Below, in pieces: positions 6,899 to 12,646 of a DNA stretch of 17,322 nt. The stretch is from a bacterium. Lineage in GTDB: Bacteria; Actinomycetota; Thermoleophilia; Solirubrobacterales; 70-9. Below the pieces are notes generated by a model that did not search any database, was not told where the DNA came from, and saw only the letters and a program-made list of their open reading frames with translations. Location of the stretch: assembly GCA_002919115.1 (NCBI GenBank), contig PKER01000187.1, forward strand, positions 1-17,322, written 5' to 3'. The position numbers and the translations under genes were made by a program. The stretch's first letter is position 1. Every line of letters begins with the position of its first letter.

Positions 6899-8272
6899 TC
6901 AGGCCGCGTCATCTGCCGCTGCGAGGCGCAGCTCGACCTCGCGCGCCGAGCCCGGCTCAGGTGCGTCCTCCGCGCGCCCGTGCGGGTGCCGGTAGGCGAA
7001 CGCGAGCAGCAGGCAGAGCAACGCGGACGCCGCCGCGAAGCCGACCTCGACGCGGCGGAACACCTCGAGGGCGGGCACCGCGTACCAGGCGATCAGGGCG
7101 AGCGCGCAGGCGGCCCAGCAGAGCGCGGCGCGGCGCGCCTGCGCCTGGGCCAGCACGGCCTGATTGAGGGTGGTCGCCGACAGGTAGAGGCCCATCCCGG
7201 CGGCGACGATCAGCAGTCCCGGGCGGTCGTAGTCGAACTTCTCGCCGAACGCGAGCTGCATGAGGGCCGGGCCCGCCGCCGCCACCGCGACGAGCGTGAC
7301 GGCGGTGAAGGCGGCGACGGCGAGCAGGGTGGCGCGCACGGAGCGGCTGAAGGCGTCGCCGCCGGCGCGGTCGCCGCGCGAGAGCATCCGGGTGAGGTGG
7401 GGGAGGAGGCTCGTCGCCACCGCCTGGAAGAGCACGACGGGGGCGCGCACCACCATCAGCACGTTGAAGATGAAGCCGGCCGCCGCCGCGTCCGCCTCGA
7501 CCCGCGCGAACAGCGGGCCGCTGTTCAGGAAGGCCTGCTCGCTCAGCATGATCACGAGGACCGCCGCGGCGAAGCCGGTCCCCTGGCTGAGCGTGAACTC
7601 CGGCGCCGCCTCGCCGCCCGCAGGGCCCGCCTCGGGCGACCCGGTCACCTCGTCCCGCCGGGCCCTGCCGATCCCGGCGAGCGCGAGCAGCCCGATGAGG
7701 GGCGCGAGCGCGATCCCGGCGGCGATCGGATCCACGCCGTCTGCGATCCCGACGGCGACCACGAGCGCGAACGCCATCCGGGCGACCGCGTCGAGCAGGA
7801 CGAGCCCGGCGTACAGCCCGAAGCGGTGGCTGCCCGCCAGGTAGCCGCGCGCGAAGAACGCGGCGGCGAAGCCGAGCACCGAGGCGACGAGCGCCCAGAA
7901 GAAGAGGGCGTCGCCGTCGAAGAGGTCGTCCTGGATCGGCCCCCGCAGCGCCAGCGCCGCGACCGTGAACGCCGCGGCGATCGCGAGCTGGATCCAGGCG
8001 GCCGTGCGCAGCACGTGGCCCGTGGGCTGCCCGTGGGTCTCGAGCTCGGCGATCGTCCGCGAGAGCAGCTGCTCGACGGGCCTGAAGAGCACCGAGATCG
8101 CGATGAACATCACCGACCAGAGCACGACGATGCGCCCGTACTCGGCGCGGTCGAGCGCGTGCGAGGCGAGCGCGAAGAACGCGTAGGTCAGAAGGCCGGC
8201 GAGGCCGACCGCTCCGGTGAGCAGCGCGGCCGAGCGCCCGTAACGGCTGGTGGACGCACCGGATCGACTCAT
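6899..8272 (-). CDS. Polysaccharide flippase-like multi-pass membrane protein (MOP superfamily)
   Basis: A 457-residue integral membrane protein made of about 12 to 14 hydrophobic segments. The first pair is around residues 14-60. A cytoplasmic-looking hydrophilic stretch rich in Arg, Glu, Gly and Pro lies in the middle (about 204-232). A charged tail ends near 457. Short conserved-looking stretches such as RPVEQLLSRTIAE after the second segment and VATSLLPHLTRM in the second half resemble Wzx/MurJ-like oligosaccharide flippases of actinobacteria. Members move lipid-linked sugars across the cytoplasmic membrane. The substrate cannot be told from sequence. It is probably co-transcribed with the TylF-type methyltransferase downstream. 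ATG 8272 has no Shine-Dalgarno but a TAGGTT hexamer 13 bases upstream. Whether it is MurJ itself is doubtful; a surface-polysaccharide exporter is more likely. Confidence 0.78.
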   Translation of the reverse strand: MSRSGASTSRYGRSAALLTGAVGLAGLLTYAFFALASHALDRAEYGRIVVLWSVMFIAISVLFRPVEQLLSRTIAELETHGQPTGHVLRTAAWIQLAIAAAFTVAALALRGPIQDDLFDGDALFFWALVASVLGFAAAFFARGYLAGSHRFGLYAGLVLLDAVARMAFALVVAVGIADGVDPIAAGIALAPLIGLLALAGIGRARRDEVTGSPEAGPAGGEAAPEFTLSQGTGFAAAVLVIMLSEQAFLNSGPLFARVEADAAAAGFIFNVLMVVRAPVVLFQAVATSLLPHLTRMLSRGDRAGGDAFSRSVRATLLAVAAFTAVTLVAVAAAGPALMQLAFGEKFDYDRPGLLIVAAGMGLYLSATTLNQAVLAQAQARRAALCWAACALALIAWYAVPALEVFRRVEVGFAAASALLCLLLAFAYRHPHGRAEDAPEPGSAREVELRLAAADDAA

Positions 8273-8285
8273 GCGAGCGGCGCGG

Positions 8286-8291
8286 AACCTA
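8286..8291 (-). promoter_or_regulatory. Possible -10 element (TAGGTT) for the flippase-methyltransferase pair
   Basis: On the minus strand TAGGTT ends 13 bases before the flippase ATG, so a transcript would carry only about 6 untranslated bases. There is no convincing -35. It lies in the 54-base gap after the M23 gene, which also has GGCGCC-type short palindromes but no terminator. Confidence 0.32.
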
Positions 8292-8326
8292 TTTGCGAAG
8301 GGAGGTGCGCGGCGCCGGTGGGAGTG

Positions 8327-9478
8327 TCAGCTCCAGACGTCCCACTTGCGGACGACCTGCTTGACGCGGGGGATGGGCTTGCCGCCGCCCCACCAGACGC
8401 CCTTCCAGATCTCGAAGTGCAGGTGGCAGCCGCGGGCGTTGCCGGTCTCGCCGACCAAGCCGATCCGCTGGCCCGTCCGGACCTTGGTCCCCGGCTTCAG
8501 GGGCGAGCGGCGCTTGAGGTGGGCGTACATGTAGTCGCGGTTGGTGCCCTTCCCCGAGATCACGATGTAGTGGCCGGCGGCCGAGGCCTGGTAGGAGCGG
8601 TAGATCACCGTCCCGCCGCGCGCCGCGACGATCGGCTTGCCGCACTTCGCGAAGATGTCCACCCCCTGGTGCCCGCGCCCCGAGCCGAAGCCGTCGCCGA
8701 AGCTGTGCGGGGCGCGCACCGGGAAGATGTGGCTGCGCAGGGCGAACCGGGCGCTCTCGGAGGTGGTGACGCTGCCGTTGACCGGGCCGATGCGGAAGCT
8801 GTAGTTGCCCTGCTTGGCGGGCTTGCGGGCGTCGGTCATCCCGTTCCACCTGGCGACGTTCTGGGTGTTCGGCTCGGCCTGCTTGACGAGGTGGCGCACG
8901 GTCTCGCCGGTGTCGCGGTTCACCACCTCGATGCGCATGTCGGTGCGCTCCGGGGCCCTGAACCGGTAGGTGAGCTGGGTCTTCTTCTTGGCGAAGAAGA
9001 ACGAGTTGCGCGGCTGGGCGGTGGCCTCCTGCAGCTCGAACTCGGCCGCCGTCGGGATCGCGTCGACCACCTTGAGGGCGTACGGCGCCTTGGCTCCGCG
9101 GTCGAGCGCGTCGATCACGCGCGGGCGGCCGTCGGCCGCGAGCTCCGGGACCTTGGCGACCAGGCGCTTCTTCGCCTGCTCGACCAGCTTGCCGTCGACG
9201 GGGCCCTGCTCGCCGGGGAAGCGCACGCGCGTCACGCCGTCGAGGCGCTTCCCGGTGAACTCGACCAGGGAGCCCTCGGTGACCTTGCGGATGCCGGCGC
9301 AGTCCCGGATGCAGACGACGTCGCTCACCACCGGCGGCTCCGGGATGACGAGCCCGCCGCCGCCCATGCCGCCCGTGCCCGCGACCGCCGCGCCGGCACC
9401 GGTGGCCAGCGCCGCGATCGCCGCCGCGATCGGGATCAACCTCCAGCTGTACCGTCTTGGCGCTTGCGCCCCAGGCAA
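8327..9478 (-). CDS. Exported M23 family metallopeptidase with TIG-like and FlgD-Ig-like domains
   Basis: A 383-residue secreted or anchored endopeptidase expected to cut peptidoglycan cross-bridges or stems. An N-terminal signal/anchor segment covers about residues 12-33. A TIG/IPT-like beta region covers about 50-140 and contains a CIRDC cysteine pair (Cys56, Cys60). A FlgD-Ig-like region covers about 168-240 (IEVVNRDTGETVRHL to QGNYSFRI). The M23 domain covers about 262-375. Zinc ligands and catalytic residues are present: His270 and Asp274 in GHQGVD, His320 in YAHL, His352 and His354 in HLHFE. It should therefore be active. The start is TTG 9478, supported by AGAGAGG 5 bases upstream and by the Arg-rich n-region that follows. 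It sits directly behind a c-di-AMP riboswitch, tying this hydrolase to c-di-AMP signalling, as is known for wall hydrolases in actinobacteria. Confidence 0.9.
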   Translation of the reverse strand: MPGAQAPRRYSWRLIPIAAAIAALATGAGAAVAGTGGMGGGGLVIPEPPVVSDVVCIRDCAGIRKVTEGSLVEFTGKRLDGVTRVRFPGEQGPVDGKLVEQAKKRLVAKVPELAADGRPRVIDALDRGAKAPYALKVVDAIPTAAEFELQEATAQPRNSFFFAKKKTQLTYRFRAPERTDMRIEVVNRDTGETVRHLVKQAEPNTQNVARWNGMTDARKPAKQGNYSFRIGPVNGSVTTSESARFALRSHIFPVRAPHSFGDGFGSGRGHQGVDIFAKCGKPIVAARGGTVIYRSYQASAAGHYIVISGKGTNRDYMYAHLKRRSPLKPGTKVRTGQRIGLVGETGNARGCHLHFEIWKGVWWGGGKPIPRVKQVVRKWDVWS

Positions 9479-9483
9479 TCGGG

Positions 9484-9490
9484 CCTCTCT
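9484..9490 (-). promoter_or_regulatory. Ribosome binding site deciding the TTG start of the M23 gene
   Basis: AGAGAGG on the minus strand lies 5 bases before TTG 9478. It starts only a few bases after the end of the riboswitch P1 stem and overlaps a GAAAGAG segment complementary to the riboswitch core. Confidence 0.6.
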
Positions 9491-9495
9491 TTCTC

Positions 9496-9631
9496 GGAGC
9501 CTGCGGGGTTAGCTGTCGGGCTCGCGCCGAAAGAGCGGCGCGGGGAGCGATTTCCCTTCGCCCCTGGACGGGCCCAAAGCTCGTCCTCTTGGTTCCCCCG
9601 CTCCCCGGCTGGCCGGGGATTCGGCAGGTCC
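9496..9631 (-). promoter_or_regulatory. ydaO/yuaA-type cyclic di-AMP riboswitch
   Basis: Reading the minus strand, the conserved elements of the ydaO family occur in order: GCCGAATCC, GGGGGAACCAA, a GGGGCGAAGGGAAA segment, CTCTTTCGGCGCGAG, CCGACAGCTAACC and GCAGG. The closing P1 stem forms between GGACCTGC (9631-9624) and GCAGG-C-TCC (9504-9496), with one bulged C. In this family c-di-AMP binding usually lowers expression of the downstream gene. The downstream gene is an M23 wall hydrolase, a typical regulon member. There is no U-tailed terminator between the aptamer and the start codon, so control is more likely through access to the ribosome binding site or a Rho-type mechanism. Confidence 0.93.
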
Positions 9632-9645
9632 ATGTGTGGCGCGGC

Positions 9646-9651
9646 AGTATA
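9646..9651 (-). promoter_or_regulatory. -10 element (TATACT) for the riboswitch-M23 transcript
   Basis: TATACT on the minus strand is a near-consensus -10, placed so that transcription would begin about 9639, some 8 bases before the riboswitch P1 stem. No good -35 is visible; a palindrome at 9680-9692 sits just upstream of where it would be, which suggests help from an activator. Confidence 0.6.
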
Positions 9652-9679
9652 ACTCTTTGAGCGGACCGTTAGCGAGTCC

Positions 9680-9692
9680 TTAACGCCGTTAA
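9680..9692. repeat. Palindrome TTAACG-C-CGTTAA in the divergent promoter region
   Basis: A perfect 6+6 inverted repeat with one central base, in an A/T-richer patch. A further GTTA at 9668-9671 and TTAAC/GTTAAC cores lie in the same 25 bases. It falls roughly 40-55 bases upstream of the expected M23 transcription start and about 45 bases before the rplM -10, the usual place for a transcription factor site. No regulator is identified. Confidence 0.45.
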
Positions 9693-9712
9693 CACGCGGA
9701 TTTTGCGGCGAT

Positions 9713-9728
9713 CTCGGCGTCCGCCGAG
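9713..9728. repeat. Inverted repeat in the rplM promoter (CTCGGC-GTCC-GCCGAG)
   Basis: A perfect 6-bp inverted repeat with a 4-base centre. It covers the positions where the -35 and spacer of the rplM promoter should be, given the -10 at 9736-9741. It may be an operator; it lies upstream of the transcript so is less likely to act as RNA. Confidence 0.35.
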
Positions 9729-9735
9729 CGCCCGC

Positions 9736-9741
9736 TATCAT
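9736..9741 (+). promoter_or_regulatory. -10 element (TATCAT) of the rplM-rpsI operon
   Basis: TATCAT is the same hexamer that precedes the candidate small RNA before guaB3. Transcription would begin near 9748, giving a leader of about 65 bases before rplM. There is no consensus -35. Confidence 0.5.
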
Positions 9742-9748
9742 CCTCGGG

Positions 9749-9781
9749 CCGCGCCAGGGCGGACCCGCCGGGCGCGGTTTT
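9749..9781 (+). promoter_or_regulatory. Strong hairpin with T tract in the rplM leader
   Basis: CCGCGCC (9749-9755) pairs with GGCGCGG (9771-9777), with an inner GGCG/CGCC stem inside the loop, followed by TTTT (9778-9781). It would form at the very 5' end of the rplM-rpsI mRNA and looks like a short intrinsic terminator. Ribosomal protein operons are often autoregulated through leader structures, so it may be an L13 or S9 control site. It does not match a leader family I can name. Confidence 0.5.
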
Positions 9782-9812
9782 CGCGCGCAGCACCGACGCG
9801 CAACTCACACCG

Positions 9813-10247
9813 ATGAAGACCTACGTAGCCACACCCGCCGACCGTCAGCGCGACTGGTACGTCGTCGACGCCGAGGGCAAGACCCTCGGGCGCCTCGCGA
9901 CCGCCATCGCCGACACGCTGCGCGGCAAGCGCAAGCCCGAGTACACGCCGCACATCGACACCGGCGACTTCGTGATCGTCGTCAACGCCGAGAAGGTCGA
10001 GGTGACCGGGCGCAAGCGCGAGCAGAAGCGCTACTGGTGGCACACCGGCTACCCGGGCGGCATCCGCAACCGGACGCTCACCGAGATGCTCGAGCGTCAT
10101 CCCGAGGAAGTGATCCGCAAGGCCGTGAAGGGGATGCTCCCGCGCAACCGCCTGGGCCGCGCGCAGCTGCGCAAGCTCAAGGTCTACGCCGGTCCGGACC
10201 ACCCGCACGCCGCCCAGCAGCCCAAGCCCCTGGAGATCGAGACTTGA
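9813..10247 (+). CDS. rplM: 50S ribosomal protein L13
   Basis: A 144-residue, full-length L13, an early-assembling 23S rRNA-binding protein of the large subunit. It has the typical MKTYVATPADRQRDWYVVDA opening, LGRLAT, KPEYTPHIDTGDFVIVVNA, HTGYPGG and the MLPRNRLGRAQLRKLKVYAG block. ATG 9813 has no Shine-Dalgarno. The stop codon overlaps the rpsI ATG (TGATG), the standard L13-S9 pairing and an arrangement that couples their translation. Confidence 0.98.
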   Translation: MKTYVATPADRQRDWYVVDAEGKTLGRLATAIADTLRGKRKPEYTPHIDTGDFVIVVNAEKVEVTGRKREQKRYWWHTGYPGGIRNRTLTEMLERHPEEVIRKAVKGMLPRNRLGRAQLRKLKVYAGPDHPHAAQQPKPLEIET

Positions 10248-11092
10248 TGTTCGACGACGAGAGCAACCGCGAGGACGCCGAGCAGCCGACCCCCGAGGGC
10301 GCGGCCGAGGAGCCGACGTCGCAGGAGGAGGCGGCTGCCGAGGAGCCCGCGGAGCAGCCCGAGGCCGCCGCTGAGGAGCCCGCTGCCGAGGAGGCAGGGG
10401 ACGAGCCCGCCGCCGAGGCGGAGGGCGGTGCCGATGAGGCTGCGGCCGAAGGGCCCGAGGCCGAGGCCGTCGAGGACGAGGCCGAGGAAGACGAGGCCGA
10501 CGACGAGGAGGAGCGCAAGAGCGACGAGCCTCCCGGCGCGAGCCTCGAGCCCCTGCGGATCGAGGACGAGAACCTCGACCCGGAGGAGCGCGCCCGCCTG
10601 GAGGCCGAGGCCGAGGAGCGCGCCCGCCGCGAGGCGGAGGCGACCGCCGACCGCGTCGATGACGAGCAGCCGGTCGCGCGGTCGGCGAAGGTCGACCTCG
10701 CCCCCGACACGAACATCCAGGCCACCGGCAAGCGCAAGTCGGCCGTGGCGCGGGTGATCGTGCGCCGGGGCAACGGCGCCTTCCAGGTCAACGGCCGCGA
10801 CCTGGGCGAGTACTTCCCGCGGCACCTCCACCAGACGATCGCGAGGCAGCCGCTCGTCGTCACGGGCTTCGAGGGCCACGTCGACGTGCGCGTGCGCGTG
10901 CACGGCGGCGGGCTCAGCGGGCAGGCCGACGCGGTGCGCCACGGCATCGCGCGCGCCCTCTGCGAGATCGATCCCGAGCTCCGCCCGGAGCTCAAGCGCC
11001 GCGGCTTCCTCACGCGCGACGCGCGCGTGAAGGAGCGCCGCAAGGCGGGGCTCAAGAAGGCCCGCAAGCGCCCGCAGTTCTCCAAGCGCTGA
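10247..11092 (+). CDS. rpsI: 30S ribosomal protein S9 with a long acidic N-terminal extension
   Basis: The last ~125 residues (157-281) are a normal S9: IQATGKRKSAVARV, GEYFPR, GGGLSGQADAVRHGIARAL, RRGFLTRDAR and the C-terminal KKARKRPQFSKR whose basic tail reaches the decoding centre. The first ~155 residues are an acidic, Ala/Glu/Pro-rich, repetitive arm (EEPAEQPEAAAEEPAAEEAG and similar), followed by a charged probable helix or coiled coil (about 111-137). Typical S9 is about 130 residues; actinobacterial S9 proteins often carry shorter acidic N-terminal extensions. ATG 10247 overlaps the rplM stop and there is no frame break before the core, so the arm appears to be translated. An internal start nearer the core would be needed for a normal-sized product; none stands out. 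Confidence 0.95.
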   Translation: MFDDESNREDAEQPTPEGAAEEPTSQEEAAAEEPAEQPEAAAEEPAAEEAGDEPAAEAEGGADEAAAEGPEAEAVEDEAEEDEADDEEERKSDEPPGASLEPLRIEDENLDPEERARLEAEAEERARREAEATADRVDDEQPVARSAKVDLAPDTNIQATGKRKSAVARVIVRRGNGAFQVNGRDLGEYFPRHLHQTIARQPLVVTGFEGHVDVRVRVHGGGLSGQADAVRHGIARALCEIDPELRPELKRRGFLTRDARVKERRKAGLKKARKRPQFSKR

Positions 11093-11221
11093 GAGCCCTG
11101 CAAAGCGGCGCGTCTCCGCGCCCTCGGGCGATCGCCTCGCTCACGTGCTGCCCATGTACGCTCGCTTCGGCAACCGCCCTGCGTCCTCGAACTGCTTGCT
11201 TTCGGGCTTCCAGGCTCTCAG
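11089..11221 (+). repeat. 9-bp inverted repeat bracketing most of the rpsI-glmM gap
   Basis: CTGAGAGCC at 11089-11097, which includes the rpsI stop codon, is the exact reverse complement of GGCTCTCAG at 11213-11221. The ~115 bases between hold a 6-bp hairpin (GGCGCG 11107-11112 with CGCGCC 11117-11122), the palindrome GGCGATCGCC (11127-11136) and a TACGCT hexamer (11157-11162) that could be a glmM -10. No known RNA gene is recognised in this 182-base gap. Confidence 0.35.
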
Positions 11222-11244
11222 GGCGTGGCCTGCGACACGTTTTC

Positions 11245-11252
11245 AGGTGATC
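11245..11252 (+). promoter_or_regulatory. Shine-Dalgarno AGGTGATC serving the glmM leader ORF
   Basis: Eight bases match the extended anti-Shine-Dalgarno complement at the 16S rRNA 3' end. It is well placed for the ATG at 11255, but about 22 bases from the glmM ATG, which is too far to serve it directly. Confidence 0.6.
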
Positions 11253-11254
11253 GG

Positions 11255-11278
11255 ATGACGATGCTCGAAACCGCATGA
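11255..11278 (+). CDS. Short leader ORF overlapping the glmM start (MTMLETA)
   Basis: ATG ACG ATG CTC GAA ACC GCA TGA encodes seven residues. The stop codon overlaps the glmM ATG as ATGA. A strong ribosome binding site (AGGTGATC) precedes it, whereas glmM has none of its own. It is in a different frame from glmM, and the glmM frame has a stop at 11248-11250, so it cannot be an N-terminal extension. The likely role is translational coupling of glmM by re-initiation; the peptide itself is probably unimportant. Confidence 0.45.
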   Translation: MTMLETA

Positions 11279-12585
11279 CGAAGCTGTTTGGGACAGACGG
11301 TGTCCGTGGGGTCGCCGGGGAGCGGCTCACCGCGGAGCTCGCGGTCGCGCTGGGGCGCGCCGTGGCCGCGGAGGCGCGCGCCGAGCGGCCGCAGGTGCTG
11401 ATCGTCCGCGACACGCGCGAGTCGGGGCCGATGCTGGAGGCCGCGCTCGCGGCCGGCGTGGCGCAGGGCGGCGGCGACGCGCTGATCGCCGGCGTGCTGC
11501 CGACACCAGCGGCGTCGATCCTCGTGCGCAAGCTCGGGCTCGACCTCGCGGCCGTCGTCTCCGCCTCCCACAACCCCTGGCAGGACAACGGCATCAAGTT
11601 CTTCGGCTCGGACGGCAGGAAGCTGAGCGACGAGGCCGAGGCGCGCATCGAGGCCGCCGTCGCCGCCGGGCCGCCCCCCGGCGCCGCCCGGGTGGGCGCC
11701 GTTCGCCAGATGCACGGGGCGCTCGACGACTACCTGCGCGCGCTCGAGTCCGCGTTCCCGCTCAAGCTCGACGGCATGCGCGTCGCGCTCGACTGCGCCA
11801 ACGGCGCCACCTACCGCGCCGCGCCCGAGATCTTCCGGCGCCTCGGCGCCGAGGTCGAGCTGCTCGGCACCGAGCCGGACGGCCGCAACATCAACGAGGG
11901 CTGCGGCTCCACCCATCCCGAGGCGCTCGCCGAGCAGGTCCGCGCCGGCGACGCCGCGATCGGCTTTGCGTACGACGGCGACGGCGACCGGGTGGTCGCG
12001 GTCGACGGGCAGGGCCGGGTGCGCGACGGCGACGAGCTCATGGCGCTGATCGCGACCTGGGCGCGGCAGCGGGGCCTTCTGCGCGGCGGCCTCGCGGTCA
12101 CCGTCATGTCGAACTTCGGGTTGCGCCTCGCCATGGAGGAGGCGGGCATCGAGCTTGCGACCACGCCGGTCGGCGACCGGCACGTGGCCGCGGAGCTGGT
12201 CAAGCGCGACTGGAACCTCGGCGGCGAGCAGTCCGGGCACCTGATCTGGCGCGATTTCTCGTCGACCGGCGACGGGATCGCGGCCTCGCTGCTCACGCTC
12301 CAGGCGCTCGGCAGCCGCGCCCTCGCGAGCGCCATCCCGATGGAGCGGCTGCCGCAGTCGCTCGTGAACGTGCGGGTCGCCGACCGCGACGCCCTCGCGG
12401 GCGCCGAGGCCGTGTGGGCCGCGGTGGAGGCCGAGGAGGGCAAGCTCGGCGGCCGCGGCCGCGTGCTCGTCCGCCCCTCGGGCACCGAGCCGCTGGTGCG
12501 CGTGATGGTCGAGGCGCCCACCCAGGAGGAGTGCGACGCGGTGTGCGAGCGGCTCGTCGCGGTGGTGGAGCGCGAGCTCGCCTGA
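11275..12585 (+). CDS. glmM: Phosphoglucosamine mutase
   Basis: Interconverts glucosamine-6-P and glucosamine-1-P on the way to UDP-GlcNAc, in the cytoplasm. There are 436 residues with the classic four-domain alpha-D-phosphohexomutase layout. The N-terminus is KLFGTDGVRGVAG. The catalytic phosphoserine loop is SASHNP (Ser98). The Mg2+ loop is DGDGDR (234-239), the sugar-binding loop is GGEQSGH, and the phosphate-binding loop is RPSGTEP (400-406). ATG 11275 gives the canonical start but lacks a ribosome binding site and overlaps the stop of a short upstream ORF. glmS follows after 61 bases, so the two enzymes of one pathway are adjacent; glmS also appears to have its own promoter. Confidence 0.97.
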   Translation: MTKLFGTDGVRGVAGERLTAELAVALGRAVAAEARAERPQVLIVRDTRESGPMLEAALAAGVAQGGGDALIAGVLPTPAASILVRKLGLDLAAVVSASHNPWQDNGIKFFGSDGRKLSDEAEARIEAAVAAGPPPGAARVGAVRQMHGALDDYLRALESAFPLKLDGMRVALDCANGATYRAAPEIFRRLGAEVELLGTEPDGRNINEGCGSTHPEALAEQVRAGDAAIGFAYDGDGDRVVAVDGQGRVRDGDELMALIATWARQRGLLRGGLAVTVMSNFGLRLAMEEAGIELATTPVGDRHVAAELVKRDWNLGGEQSGHLIWRDFSSTGDGIAASLLTLQALGSRALASAIPMERLPQSLVNVRVADRDALAGAEAVWAAVEAEEGKLGGRGRVLVRPSGTEPLVRVMVEAPTQEECDAVCERLVAVVERELA

Positions 12586-12630
12586 CGGCCGCCGGCGACG
12601 CGGTCGCGGGTCCTGAACCCGTCCGTCCCC

Positions 12631-12636
12631 TACCCT
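12631..12636 (+). promoter_or_regulatory. -10-like TACCCT placed for a leaderless glmS mRNA
   Basis: TACCCT ends 10 bases before the glmS ATG, so transcription would start at or within a few bases of the start codon. No Shine-Dalgarno is present, which agrees with a leaderless message. There is no -35 with proper spacing; CTGAAC at 12613-12618 is too close (12-base spacer). Confidence 0.45.
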
Positions 12637-12646
12637 GTAGCGGCAG

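Noticed and set aside
6140..9652. A very long plus-strand open frame (1170 codons) opposite the methyltransferase, flippase and M23 genes
   Set aside because: It is antisense to three genes with clear family motifs, and its own translation is Arg/Gly/Glu/Ala-rich low-complexity sequence with no domain. Long antisense frames are expected at this G+C content.
11165..11200. A tRNA on the minus strand suggested by GTTCGA in the rpsI-glmM gap
   Set aside because: The bases around it do not form a T stem, and no acceptor or anticodon arm can be drawn.
11255..11274. ATG 11255 or 11261 as the glmM start
   Set aside because: Both are out of frame with glmM and reach a stop at 11276-11278.
12586..12646. 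A glmS ribozyme or other metabolite-sensing leader before glmS
   Set aside because: The gap is only 61 bases with a promoter-like hexamer 10 bases from the ATG, leaving no room for a leader RNA, and no ribozyme core is visible.
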